From positions 1,432,705 to 1,496,704 of the forward strand of contig NZ_KI783301.1 of NCBI RefSeq assembly GCF_000510645.1: DNA of 64,000 nt, written 5' to 3'. Shown here in pieces: positions 37,029 through 47,589 of the stretch. How positions within the stretch are numbered: the stretch's first letter is position 1; every line of letters begins with the position of its first letter. Origin of the DNA: Thermicanus aegyptius DSM 12793. GTDB taxonomy: Bacteria; Bacillota; Bacilli; Thermicanales; Thermicanaceae. The position numbers and the translations under genes are program-made. Below the pieces are notes generated by a model. The model was given only the letters and a program-made list of their open reading frames with translations. It did no database searches and was not told where the DNA came from.

Positions 37029-37757
37029 ATGGCCACCATCGATAAAAACAGTCGAATCCCGCTTTATTATCAATTGATGGAGATTATTATTGAGGAAATA
37101 GAGTCGGGAAAACTTCAGGAACATGATCAATTGCTGCCGGAGAGGGAACTTTGTGAAAAATACGGGATTAGTCGCGCTACCGTGAGACAAGCGATTCAAG
37201 AATTGGAAAAAGAAGGATATCTTTATAAACGGCACGGAAAAGGGACGTTTATCTCTCCCAAAAAAGTGAAACAAGACTTGATCCGTTTCTACAGCTTTAC
37301 CGAAGAGATGAAGAAACTTGGGAAAACCCCTTCCTCGAAAGTGATTGATTTTGAAATTCTTGAAAGCGACATTCATATTGCGAAAAAAATGAATATATCA
37401 GAAGGGGAAAAAGTATATAAATTTACACGCCTACGGATGGCCGATGATCAACCGATGATGCTGGAGACGACCTATCTACCGTTTCAACGCTTTCCCGACA
37501 TTACGCAACAGGAGCTTGAACAAAAGCCCTTATATGATATCTTGTCCGAACGATTTAAGGTAAGCTTTACAATGGCGGAGGAAAGTTTTCAACCCGTCAA
37601 TACGAGAAAAAACGAGGCAAAGCTTCTCGATTATGGAGATCACCTTCCCAGTATGCTGATTGAAAGAATCACATACGATAAATTGGGCATTATTGAATAT
37701 ACGAAGGGAATTGCTAGAGGAGACCGATTTAAATACAGGGTGGTGTTAAATTATTAA
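37029..37757 (+). CDS. GntR-family regulator, HutC/UTRA subfamily
   Basis: About 242 aa. Winged helix in residues 1-75, with LCEKYGISRATVRQAIQELE and the wing GYLYKRHGKGTFIS. A UTRA effector domain follows (typically binds amino-sugar phosphates). I place the start at ATG 37029, which opens the conserved ATIDKNSRIPLYYQ; an earlier ATG at 36966 would add 21 non-conserved residues. It probably represses the following PTS/aga genes in response to an imported sugar phosphate. Confidence 0.87.
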   Translation: MATIDKNSRIPLYYQLMEIIIEEIESGKLQEHDQLLPERELCEKYGISRATVRQAIQELEKEGYLYKRHGKGTFISPKKVKQDLIRFYSFTEEMKKLGKTPSSKVIDFEILESDIHIAKKMNISEGEKVYKFTRLRMADDQPMMLETTYLPFQRFPDITQQELEQKPLYDILSERFKVSFTMAEESFQPVNTRKNEAKLLDYGDHLPSMLIERITYDKLGIIEYTKGIARGDRFKYRVVLNY

Positions 37758-37870
37758 AATAAAGGACATGATAAAAAAAGGAGAAGACAAAGTAGATGGT
37801 TTTTAAGTGATAATGAGGTCATGACGAGTGGATGTCCTATTCACTTTCATAGGAGAAGGAGAGGGTAACG

Positions 37871-39070
37871 ATGCAGGCAGTATTGGGATATGATGACGCC
37901 CGTTTGAAGGAGATTCAGGGATTCGCAACGGCCAAGGAAATTGAGCAACAGCCGAGAGTTTGGAAAGAAACCGTGGAGATCGTTAAGAGAAATCGTGGGA
38001 AAGTCAAACCTTTCCTAGATAAGGTATTAAGTCTGGAGAATATTCGGGTGATCTTTACAGGTGCAGGAACATCCGCTTATATTGGGCACACCCTCGTTCC
38101 TTATCTAAACAAAAAATTTGCCCTACGAATGGAAGCGATTGCTACGACGGAGATCGTCTCTGATCCGGAGAGCTATTTACTCCCAGATGTCCCTACGTTG
38201 CTCATATCCTTTGCCAGGTCCGGCAACAGTCCGGAAAGCGTGGCGACGGTAAACTTGGCGGAGCAAATGATAAAGGAGCTTTACCAGATTGTGATTACCT
38301 GCAACCCTGAAGGGGAGTTGGCTAAAAAGACGGAAGGCAATCCCAACAAGATCCTGCTCTTAATGCCGGAGGATTCAAACGACCAAGGTTTTGCCATGAC
38401 CAGCAGTTTTAGTTCTATGGCGATGGCTGGCCTGCTCATCTTTGAAAACCTTGATGAGATCGAGGAGGTGATCGATCGCATCGCAAAGGATGGAGCGCGG
38501 GTGCTGGAGAGGTACTCGGCCCCTCTTAAAGAACTGGTGAAGGAAGATATAGAACGCGTCGTCTTTCTCGGCTCTTCCGTCCTTAAAGGCCTCGCCACCG
38601 AATCGGCGTTAAAAGTGTTGGAATTGACGAGGGGAAGAGTGGTAGGAGTATATGAATCTCCATTAGGGTTAAGGCATGGCCCTAAAACGATTATCAACGA
38701 AAAGACGCTTATTTTCTCCTATCTTTCGACTCATGAATATACCCGTCGGTATGAGATGGATTTGCTGAAAGAATTATCGTCGGAGAAAAAGTATCTCAAA
38801 CTGGTTGCGATTGCTCCCGGCCCAAATGACGAAATCGAGCGTATGGTTGATGCATTCTGGCCTATCCAGGACGAGACGCCAACGTATAGGGACGATGTTT
38901 ATCTGATCTTCAATTATGTATTATTCGCCCAGATGTTCGCTTTGTTTAAATCGATCCAATTGGGAATCACACCGGATAATCCTGATCCGGAGGGGAGTGT
39001 GAACAGGGTCGTCAAAGGGGTGATCATCCATCCTTTTACGCCCGACATCCCCAATAGGCAACCATCATAA
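37871..39070 (+). CDS. agaS: SIS-domain amino-sugar isomerase/deaminase, AgaS-like (copy 1)
   Basis: 399 aa with two SIS folds. Family strings are TAKEIEQQPRVWKET, FTGAGTSAYIG and FARSGNSPESVA (phosphosugar-binding Ser/Thr loop), then ESPLGLRHGPKT and PDNPDPEGSVNRVVKGV at the C-terminus. AgaS homologues isomerise/deaminate galactosamine-6-phosphate to tagatose-6-phosphate. ATG after GGAGAAGGAGAGGG. It opens the block of PTS genes. Confidence 0.82.
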   Translation: MQAVLGYDDARLKEIQGFATAKEIEQQPRVWKETVEIVKRNRGKVKPFLDKVLSLENIRVIFTGAGTSAYIGHTLVPYLNKKFALRMEAIATTEIVSDPESYLLPDVPTLLISFARSGNSPESVATVNLAEQMIKELYQIVITCNPEGELAKKTEGNPNKILLLMPEDSNDQGFAMTSSFSSMAMAGLLIFENLDEIEEVIDRIAKDGARVLERYSAPLKELVKEDIERVVFLGSSVLKGLATESALKVLELTRGRVVGVYESPLGLRHGPKTIINEKTLIFSYLSTHEYTRRYEMDLLKELSSEKKYLKLVAIAPGPNDEIERMVDAFWPIQDETPTYRDDVYLIFNYVLFAQMFALFKSIQLGITPDNPDPEGSVNRVVKGVIIHPFTPDIPNRQPS

Positions 39071-39140
39071 GGCATCGGCATCAGGCTTTTACGTCCTTTG
39101 TGTTAGACTTTCCAAGGCCAATCAATGAGGGGGGATTTTT

Positions 39141-39614
39141 ATGGGTACGCCAAACATTTTACTGACACGCATTGATAATCGACTGGTCCACGGGCAAGTG
39201 GGGGTGACGTGGACCACGTCATTGGGGGCCAACTTATTGGTGGTCGTCGATGATCAAGTGGCAAAGGATCCCTTGCAGCAGCAATTGATGGCGGTTACAG
39301 CAGAATCTGCGGGGGTGGGAATCCGTTTTTTTACCGTGGAGCATACGATCAATATCATTCATAAAGCGGCACCCTCACAAAGAATCTTTATCATCTGCCG
39401 AACACCGGAAGAGGTAAAAAAATTGGTAGACGGGGGGGTGCCGATCAAAGAAGTAAACGTGGGCAATATGCATTTTTCCCAAGGGAAACGGCAAATCAGC
39501 AAAAAAGTTTACGTCGACGACAAAGATTTGGAAACTCTTCGCTACCTTCAATCAAAAGGTGTTCATGTGTTTATCCAGGATGTTCCTGGTGACCCCAAAG
39601 AGTATATCGAATAA
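39141..39614 (+). CDS. PTS system mannose-family IIB component
   Basis: 157 aa cytoplasmic phosphocarrier. The phosphorylatable His lies in RLVHGQV (His17). Family strings VVDDQVAKD and VNVGNMHFSQGKR follow. It accepts phosphate from IIA and passes it to the sugar bound by IIC/IID. The AgaV/AgaB type fits the AgaS context, suggesting an N-acetylgalactosamine or galactosamine permease. GGGGGG-type RBS; the IIC gene follows after 12 bp. Confidence 0.88.
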   Translation: MGTPNILLTRIDNRLVHGQVGVTWTTSLGANLLVVVDDQVAKDPLQQQLMAVTAESAGVGIRFFTVEHTINIIHKAAPSQRIFIICRTPEEVKKLVDGGVPIKEVNVGNMHFSQGKRQISKKVYVDDKDLETLRYLQSKGVHVFIQDVPGDPKEYIE

Positions 39615-39626
39615 GGAGGGATTCGC

Positions 39627-40421
39627 ATGCATGACATTACGTTGATGCAAGGAATTGCATTAACGATCATGGCCATCATCGTGGGTGTCGATTTCTGGTT
39701 AGAGGGTTTATTTATCTTCAGGCCTATTATTGTAAGCACTTTAACCGGAATCATTTTAGGGGATTTGCAGACGGGTTTAATCGCCGGGGGATTGACCGAA
39801 CTTGCCTTTGCCGGACTTACACCTGCAGGGGGGACCCAACCGCCTAACCCCATTTTGGCCGGTGTGATGACCGTAGTGATCGCATACACAACGGGAATTG
39901 ATGCAAAAACAGCCATAGGTCTGGCTCTTCCTTTCAGTTTCTTAATGCAATATATCATCCTGTTTTACTACTCCAGCTTCTCCCTCTTTATGGCGAAGGC
40001 TGATCGATATGCGGAAGAGGCAAATACGAAGGGTCTCGTGCGGCTCAATATCTTGACCACCTCGATTGTAGCCGTAACCTATGGTGTCGTCGTATTCCTC
40101 AGCACCTATGTGGCCCAGGATCTTATGAGGGCTTTGGTGACCTCCATGCCCGCATGGTTAACCCATGGATTCGAAATTGCAGGAGGAATTTTGCCTGCCG
40201 TCGGTTTCGGAATGCTCTTAAAAGTGATGTTGAAAGGTCAATATGTCCCATATTTGATCGTAGGATTTCTCATTGCCTCCTTTATCCCTTTCTCCAATGT
40301 GTTGCCCGCAGCATTGGCAGGAACCGCTTTCGCATTATACGAATATTACACCTCAAGGGATAAAGCCGCACCTGCGCAGAAAATGGCCGTAGAAGGGGAT
40401 GATTACAGTGAAGGAATCTAA
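39627..40421 (+). CDS. PTS system mannose-family IIC component
   Basis: 264 aa integral membrane subunit with about seven hydrophobic segments; the N-terminal part holds LTGIILGDLQTGLIAGGLTE-like conserved G-rich stretch (GDLQTGLIAGGLTELAFAG region) typical of AgaC/AgaW. It forms the translocation channel with IID. Its 3' end overlaps the start of the IID gene. Confidence 0.9.
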   Translation: MHDITLMQGIALTIMAIIVGVDFWLEGLFIFRPIIVSTLTGIILGDLQTGLIAGGLTELAFAGLTPAGGTQPPNPILAGVMTVVIAYTTGIDAKTAIGLALPFSFLMQYIILFYYSSFSLFMAKADRYAEEANTKGLVRLNILTTSIVAVTYGVVVFLSTYVAQDLMRALVTSMPAWLTHGFEIAGGILPAVGFGMLLKVMLKGQYVPYLIVGFLIASFIPFSNVLPAALAGTAFALYEYYTSRDKAAPAQKMAVEGDDYSEGI

Positions 40422-41208
40422 GAAAGTTCTTACCAAGAGGGATATAACGAAGTTGGGACTGATCTCTTCCTTTCTGCAAGCCAGTTTTAACTATGAAAGG
40501 ATGCAAGCAGGCGGTTTTACCGCTGCCCAGCTGCCGTTCCTAAAGAAGATTTACAAGGACGATAAAAAAGGCCTCTCTGAAGCCATGAAGGATAATCTGG
40601 AATTTATTAATACCCATCCCAACTTTGTTGGCTTTTTGATGGGACTGCTCCTCTCACTGGAAGAAGGGCGTGAGGACAGAAGCCTGATCAAAGGGTTGAA
40701 GGTGGCATTGTTTGGACCCTTGGCCGGAATTGGGGACGCGATATTCTGGTTTACCATTTTACCTATCGTTGCCGGTATCAGCGCCTCTTTTGCAGAACAG
40801 GGGAGCATATTGGGCCCCATTCTCTTCTTTTCCGTCTATTTGACCATATTTATCTTACGCATTGTGTGGACTCACCTCGGATATAATTTGGGGGTGAGGG
40901 CGATTGAAAAAATTAAGACAGGTTCCCAGACGATCTCCAGAGCGGCAACCATTCTAGGCGTTACGGTGATCGGGGCCTTGATCGCTTCTTACGTTCACAT
41001 CACCGTTCTTTCTGCGATTCCCATCAATCCGGAGCACACGGTATCCTTGCAGAAAGATTTCTTTGATAAAATATTCCCCAATATTTTGCCCATGGCATAT
41101 ACGTTGCTGATGTTTTATTTCCTGAAAAAGAGAAGGGTGAATCCGACCGTTTTAATTGTTGCGACCTTTATCTTTGCCGTCCTCATGTCTTTCTTGGGAG
41201 TGCTATAA
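40399..41208 (+). CDS. PTS system mannose-family IID component
   Basis: 269 aa membrane subunit. Family landmarks are FLQASFNYERMQAGGF near the N-terminus, FLMGLLLSLEEGREDRS and GPLAGIGDAIFWFTI, with hydrophobic helices toward the end. The start is ambiguous: ATG 40399 overlaps the IIC gene by 23 bp, and a GTG at 40408 has a better-spaced GGGG. It partners IIC in sugar uptake. Confidence 0.9.
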   Translation: MITVKESKKVLTKRDITKLGLISSFLQASFNYERMQAGGFTAAQLPFLKKIYKDDKKGLSEAMKDNLEFINTHPNFVGFLMGLLLSLEEGREDRSLIKGLKVALFGPLAGIGDAIFWFTILPIVAGISASFAEQGSILGPILFFSVYLTIFILRIVWTHLGYNLGVRAIEKIKTGSQTISRAATILGVTVIGALIASYVHITVLSAIPINPEHTVSLQKDFFDKIFPNILPMAYTLLMFYFLKKRRVNPTVLIVATFIFAVLMSFLGVL

Positions 41209-41209
41209 G

Positions 41210-41647
41210 ATGAAGACGATCCTGATTCTTTGCGGGCATGGGAAGTACGCCTCAGGGGTAGGCTCGACGCTGGAAATGTTGGCGGGGCATCATGATGATT
41301 TACACTATCTGGATTTCACGGAAGATGAGACCGATGTGACCTTGAAGGAGAAAATGATCCGTATCGTGAAGGAACACGATGGGGCGCAAGTTTTGTTTGT
41401 CTGCGATCTTTTGGGCGGTACGCCTTATAAGGTTTCGGCAGAAATTGCAAATTTTAATCCCCATATGGAGGTGGTGGCCGGCTGTAATATCGCCTCCATC
41501 ATGGAATCCCTTTTTCAAAAAGATGCTTTTCCAATTCAACAGTTGGCAGATTTCATCGTAGATGCCTCAAAACAAACGACGGTGAGGTTCCGAAAGTTAA
41601 CGGGGAAAGAGGCAACCTTCGAAACGAACAACGAAGAGGGAATCTAA
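41210..41647 (+). CDS. PTS system mannose-family IIA component
   Basis: 145 aa. The phospho-His is in CGHGKYASG (His10), with FVCDLLGGTPYKVSAEI and VVAGCNIASIMES as further family marks. It takes phosphate from HPr. ATG 41210 follows the IID stop by one base; upstream in-frame codons lie inside the IID gene and are rejected. A 15-bp hairpin follows before the second SIS gene. Confidence 0.88.
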   Translation: MKTILILCGHGKYASGVGSTLEMLAGHHDDLHYLDFTEDETDVTLKEKMIRIVKEHDGAQVLFVCDLLGGTPYKVSAEIANFNPHMEVVAGCNIASIMESLFQKDAFPIQQLADFIVDASKQTTVRFRKLTGKEATFETNNEEGI

Positions 41648-41655
41648 AGGGAAAA

Positions 41656-41695
41656 AACGGCAGGGTTGTTTAAACCATAGAACAACTCTGCCGTT
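41656..41695 (-). terminator. Strong hairpin inside the operon, T-tract on the opposite strand
   Basis: AACGGCAGGGTTGTT (41656-41670) pairs over 15 positions (one wobble) with AACAACTCTGCCGTT (41681-41695), loop 10 nt. On the minus strand the stem is followed by six T, so it looks like an intrinsic terminator facing opposite to the operon; on the plus strand it has only A after the stem. Confidence 0.6.
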
Positions 41696-41714
41696 AAAAA
41701 TGAGGTGCGTCCGG

Positions 41715-42890
41715 ATGAGAATTTTAGGGATAAACATTGAAGAACTCAAGAGAGTGAAGGGTTACCATACCTGTTTTGAGATGGCGAACCAGCCTGATTT
41801 ATGGCGGGAAGGGGTGAAGATCGTCGGAGAATATAAAGAGAAGATCGAATCCTTTTTGAATCAAGTAAATGGGGTGGAAGGATTAAAAATCTATTTGGTC
41901 GGTGCGGGCAGTTCTGCCAAAGCCGCCTCCATTGTGCAAAATTACCTGCAACGGGTTACGGAGAAGGAAGTGGTCTCTGTTCCATCCACTACGTTCATCA
42001 CCCATTCGGATCATTACATTCGGAGTGACACCCCCTTATTGTTGGTTTCATTTAGCAGCTCGGGAAATACGACGGAAGCGTTGGAAGCCATACGCATTTT
42101 TAAAGAGAAAAGCAGGAAGGTGTATCAACTATTACTTATTTGTTCTGAGGAGGGGGAAATTGTAAAAAAATATGCCCGGGAGGAGGGGGTTTTGTATGTT
42201 CCTATCCCCAAAGGGACAAAGGGAAGGAGTTTTGCCGCAACGGGAGAATTTACCTTATTGATCCTATATGCGTTGATGATTTTTGATATTCATCGATACG
42301 ATTATTATAAAAAAATGTTTGATCCTATTATATCGGACGCCGAGAGGTTCTTCCGGGAAGAGATCTATAAAGTGCATGCCGTTGCCAACCGGAATTACGA
42401 TACGATCGTTGGCCTAGGGTCCGGCGCATTGCTTTACTTGGCCTCAGAGATGTGCTTAAAAGTTAGCGAATTGACCGGAGGTCTTCAGAGCACCGAATAC
42501 CATTCCATCTTAGAATTTAGACATGGACCGAAATTAATCATGAATTCCCGTTCATTGCTCACCTTCTTTTTTAGCCCGGATCCCCATGCCAAGCGGTATG
42601 AAGTCGATATGCTCAAGGAATGCTACCGGGATAAAAAAAATAGCTATATTGCGGCGCTCTCCATGGACTACGACGAAGAAATTGATGAGAATAGCGATAT
42701 ATATATTTACTTCAACGAAGGGAAGTTTGCGTACGTGGATGAATCCCATGTGGTCTTCCAATATTCCTTATATTTGCAGGCTCTCGCGATCTTGAAATCG
42801 ATTCAGCTTAATATCTCCCCCGATCAGCCGGACCGCACCGGCGCAGTTCATAAGGTTGCACAGGGAGTAAACCTATATAGAAAAGAATAA
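41715..42890 (+). CDS. SIS-domain amino-sugar isomerase/deaminase-like protein (copy 2)
   Basis: About 391 aa, distantly related to the first SIS gene of the operon: GAGSSAKAASIVQNYL, SFSSSGNTTEALEAIR, SILEFRHGPK and SPDQPDRTGAVHKVAQGV match its landmarks. It may act on a different phosphosugar or form a complex with copy 1. ATG 41715 is preferred because GAGGTG is 7 bases upstream; an ATG at 41700 lies closer to the hairpin. The exact reaction is unknown. Confidence 0.8.
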   Translation: MRILGINIEELKRVKGYHTCFEMANQPDLWREGVKIVGEYKEKIESFLNQVNGVEGLKIYLVGAGSSAKAASIVQNYLQRVTEKEVVSVPSTTFITHSDHYIRSDTPLLLVSFSSSGNTTEALEAIRIFKEKSRKVYQLLLICSEEGEIVKKYAREEGVLYVPIPKGTKGRSFAATGEFTLLILYALMIFDIHRYDYYKKMFDPIISDAERFFREEIYKVHAVANRNYDTIVGLGSGALLYLASEMCLKVSELTGGLQSTEYHSILEFRHGPKLIMNSRSLLTFFFSPDPHAKRYEVDMLKECYRDKKNSYIAALSMDYDEEIDENSDIYIYFNEGKFAYVDESHVVFQYSLYLQALAILKSIQLNISPDQPDRTGAVHKVAQGVNLYRKE

Positions 42891-42903
42891 AGGGGAGTTG
42901 AAG

Positions 42904-44692
<1,789 letters not shown>

Positions 44693-44724
44693 AGAGGGGA
44701 TTGTCAGAGGGAGAGTTCGCTTAG

Positions 44725-44759
44725 GAAGGCCAACCTGATTCATGGGTTGGCCTTCTTTT
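44725..44759 (+). terminator. Terminator after the aldolase gene
   Basis: GAAGGCCAACC (44725-44735) pairs with GGTTGGCCTTC (44745-44755), followed by TTTT. It isolates the amino-sugar operon from the sigma-54 activator gene. Confidence 0.9.
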
Positions 44760-44764
44760 CCCGG

Positions 44765-44793
44765 TTGCACCTGCTGAAAAATTGGCGTATGAT
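44765..44793 (+). promoter_or_regulatory. Sigma-A promoter of the sigma-54 activator gene
   Basis: TTGCAC (44765-44770), 17 bp, TATGAT (44788-44793). Its position supports the start codon at 44875 rather than an upstream in-frame ATG at 44782, which would lie within the promoter. Confidence 0.75.
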
Positions 44794-44874
44794 GACTATA
44801 AATCGGCGGAATCAGCCGAATCTTTCGACTCATCGGCCATGATACCATGGGGAGCAAGAAGTGGGGGAGATCAA

Positions 44875-46317
44875 GTGAAATCGGCGATTTCTGAAGTGAT
44901 GATGCGTGCCATCCTAAACACGATCGATGAGGGAATTCATGTGGTGAACGCGAAGGGAGTAACCATCTTTTATAACCGAGTGGCTGCTTCCCACGACAAT
45001 CTCTCGGTGGAAGAGGTGATTGGACGGCCGATTTTGGAAGTTTTTCCCTCTTTAAGCAAAGAAACCAGTACATTGCTCCAGGTGGTCAAAACGGGCATTC
45101 CCATACTAAATCAGCAACAAAGCTACACCAATCTGAAAGGTGTCCGCATCACAACCGTAAACACGACGCTCCCCTTATGGGTAGATGGAAAGTTGATGGG
45201 AGCAGTGGAGATCGCCAAAGATATTACAAAGATCAAGGAATTGTCGGAAAAGTGGATCGATTTGCAGGTGAAGCTTCAAACGAAGCAACCCCTGAAAAAA
45301 AGAGGGAAGCTTCCTTCCCAAGCCCCCTTTACCTTGCAGGATCTGATCACCCAAAATCCGGAGATGATCCGGCTGAAGGAACGGGCGGCGAAGGCGGCCG
45401 AGACCTCATCTCCCATCCTGATCAGCGGGGAGACGGGGACCGGGAAAGAATTAGTTGTCCAAGGGATCCATAACGCCTCAAAGCGAAGGGATGGGCCTTT
45501 TATCGCCCAGAATTGTGCTGCCCTTCCCGGTACACTTCTGGAAGGCATCTTATTTGGGACGGTGAAGGGCAGCTTTACCGGCGCGGAGAACCGCCCCGGC
45601 CTCTTTGAATTGGCGGATGGGGGAACCCTCTTTCTCGACGAGTTAAATTCGATGCCGATGGACCTGCAGGCAAAATTTCTCCGTGTCCTGCAGGAGGGAA
45701 TGGTTCGTCGCATCGGTGGGACGCAGGTTACGCCGGTCGATGTGCGGGTGATTGCCGCGATGAATCGAGCTCCCCAGGAAGCTCTTTCCGCCGGGGAGTT
45801 GAGGATGGACCTCTTCTACCGCATCCAGGTGGTTCACCTGGAGCTGCCGCCCCTCCGCAGGCGAAGGGAGGATATTCCCCTTCTCATCGATCATTTTCTG
45901 AGAAAGTTCAACCTCTTGTTTAACAAGGGGGTGACGGGTGTGGAAAAAGAGGTGATGGAGCGGCTCGTGGCGTATCATTGGCCTGGGAATGTGAGAGAAT
46001 TGGAGAACCGGATTGAATCGGCCATGAACTGGGTGGAAGGGGAGATCTTGTTGCGAGAGCATTTCCCTGCGGAAATCATGGGAGAGGACACAGAGGAGAA
46101 ATCCCGTCAGGAAATGGGAAGCGGTCCATATGGAGCCCCTCTTTCTGCGGAAACGCTTCATTTACGGAATGCCCTTCAAGAGACGGAAGAGAGGTTCATC
46201 GGGCAGGCGATGCGCATCGCCAAAGGGAATGTGCAAAAAGCCGCCATCTTGCTTGGAATTCCCAGACAAACCTTGCAATATAAGCTGAAGAAATGGAAGG
46301 GGAGGATTGATCGTTAG
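44875..46317 (+). CDS. Sigma-54-dependent transcriptional activator of lysine fermentation
   Basis: About 480 aa. PAS domain first (AILNTIDEGIHVVNAKG, then FYNRVAASHDNLSVEEVIG), then an AAA+ core with Walker A GETGTGKE, the sigma-54 contact loop GSFTGAE, Walker B GGTLFLDELNSM and arginine fingers in REDIPLL. A Fis-type HTH ends the protein (RIAKGNVQKAAILLGIPRQTL). GTG 44875 follows GGGGGAG. RocR/KamR-like activators with a sensory PAS fit control of the operon downstream. It probably senses lysine or a pathway intermediate; this is inferred. Confidence 0.88.
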   Translation: MKSAISEVMMRAILNTIDEGIHVVNAKGVTIFYNRVAASHDNLSVEEVIGRPILEVFPSLSKETSTLLQVVKTGIPILNQQQSYTNLKGVRITTVNTTLPLWVDGKLMGAVEIAKDITKIKELSEKWIDLQVKLQTKQPLKKRGKLPSQAPFTLQDLITQNPEMIRLKERAAKAAETSSPILISGETGTGKELVVQGIHNASKRRDGPFIAQNCAALPGTLLEGILFGTVKGSFTGAENRPGLFELADGGTLFLDELNSMPMDLQAKFLRVLQEGMVRRIGGTQVTPVDVRVIAAMNRAPQEALSAGELRMDLFYRIQVVHLELPPLRRRREDIPLLIDHFLRKFNLLFNKGVTGVEKEVMERLVAYHWPGNVRELENRIESAMNWVEGEILLREHFPAEIMGEDTEEKSRQEMGSGPYGAPLSAETLHLRNALQETEERFIGQAMRIAKGNVQKAAILLGIPRQTLQYKLKKWKGRIDR

Positions 46318-46338
46318 GGATCTCCTTATCGAATTGGG

Positions 46339-46364
46339 ATGCCGAAAAGTCGGCATCTTTTTTT
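46339..46364 (+). terminator. Terminator after the activator gene
   Basis: ATGCCGA (46339-46345), AAAG loop, TCGGCAT (46350-46356), then a C and seven T. Confidence 0.9.
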
Positions 46365-46417
46365 ATGCCTTTTTGCGGAATGGGTTCAGTTTTCTTCGCT
46401 TTTCCTTCATTTCATGT

Positions 46418-46433
46418 TGGCATGATTCTTGCT
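46418..46433 (+). promoter_or_regulatory. Sigma-54 (-24/-12) promoter of the lysine-fermentation operon
   Basis: TGGCATG-ATTC-TTGCT matches the TGGCACG-N4-TTGC(A/T) consensus with only one difference and the required spacing. It lies 56 bp before kdd and just downstream of the activator terminator. No clear enhancer repeat is evident nearby. Confidence 0.9.
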
Positions 46434-46473
46434 GGAGACAGAATGAAGAACGGCGAGAGAAAGGGGTGTTTCT

Positions 46474-47514
46474 TTGCAAAGGGGAGATCGATTTGGCAGG
46501 CACCGGGTTTTGGAGCCGAAAGGGGTTCTGCCCCAGCCTGCATGGAAGCTGGATGCCGATTCGCCTCTTTGGGATAATGAGCTTCTCATCGAGGTGGAGC
46601 GGCTTACCATCGATTCCGCCTCGTTCCGGCAGATTGCGGAGGAAGCGGGTGGGGACCGGGAGAGAATGAGGGAGATCATCCGACGGATCGTAACGATCCG
46701 GGGAAAGATGCATAATCCCGTCACGGATTCGGGAGGCATGTTGATCGGCAGGGTGAAGGATATCGGCCCTCTCTTTCCCGGAAAAGGGTTGGAGCGAGGA
46801 GACCGGATCGCCACCCTCGTCTCTCTTTCCCTGACTCCCCTCCGGTTGGAAGAGATTGTAGAGATTGATCTGGCCGGTTCCCAGGTGGTGGCGAGGGGGG
46901 AAGCGATCCTCTTCGAAACCGGCCTGTGGGTGAAGTTACCGGAAGACCTGCCGGAGAAGGTCGCCCTATCCGCCCTGGACGTCTGCGGGGCCCCTGCCCA
47001 GGTGGCTCGTCTGGTAAAAAGGGGAGACCGGGTCCTGGTCACGGGAGCAGGAGGGAAATCGGGACTTCTCTCCCTTTACCAGGCCAAAAAAATGGCTGGG
47101 AATGAGGGTCTGGTCATCGCCCTGGAGAAGGGAAAAGAGGCATGTGAGGATCTCAGAAAGCTTTCCATCGCCGACCGGGTCTTGGAGGCGGATCTCCAGG
47201 ATGCCGTATCGGTGATGGAGAAGGTGAGTGAGGTGACGAAGGGAGAATTTGTCGATTTGGTCATCCAATGCGTCAACGTTCCCGATGCGGAGATGGCGGC
47301 TATTTTAAGCGTCCGGGACGGCGGGAAAATCTATTTCTTCAGTATGGCCACCCGCTTTACCGCAGCTGCCTTGGGGGCTGAAGGGGTGGGCAAAGAGGTG
47401 GAGATGCTCATCGGCAACGGCTATACTCCGGGGCACGCGGAGCTTGCCCTGGAGATCTTCAGGGAATCGCCCCCCTTACTGGAGCTCTTCAAGAGGAGGT
47501 ACGGAGGGAAATAG
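46474..47514 (+). CDS. kdd: L-erythro-3,5-diaminohexanoate dehydrogenase
   Basis: Oxidatively deaminates 3,5-diaminohexanoate to 3-keto-5-aminohexanoate in lysine fermentation. 346 aa. The nucleotide-binding loop GAGGKSGLL is visible near residue 190, and the family opening RHRVLEPKGVLPQPAWKLD supports the TTG start, which follows AAGGGG. KMHNPVTDSGGMLIG and a helix-turn GTRG-like region are also typical. Related ornithine-pathway dehydrogenases act on 2,4-diaminopentanoate, but the lysine gene context favours kdd. First gene of the operon. Confidence 0.87.
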   Translation: MQRGDRFGRHRVLEPKGVLPQPAWKLDADSPLWDNELLIEVERLTIDSASFRQIAEEAGGDRERMREIIRRIVTIRGKMHNPVTDSGGMLIGRVKDIGPLFPGKGLERGDRIATLVSLSLTPLRLEEIVEIDLAGSQVVARGEAILFETGLWVKLPEDLPEKVALSALDVCGAPAQVARLVKRGDRVLVTGAGGKSGLLSLYQAKKMAGNEGLVIALEKGKEACEDLRKLSIADRVLEADLQDAVSVMEKVSEVTKGEFVDLVIQCVNVPDAEMAAILSVRDGGKIYFFSMATRFTAAALGAEGVGKEVEMLIGNGYTPGHAELALEIFRESPPLLELFKRRYGGK

Positions 47515-47589
47515 AAAAGGCTTCGTTATCGGCGAGTGTTTTGATCCGGTGGATCAATCGTCGAAAAAATTTGAAATGGAGGGATGAAA

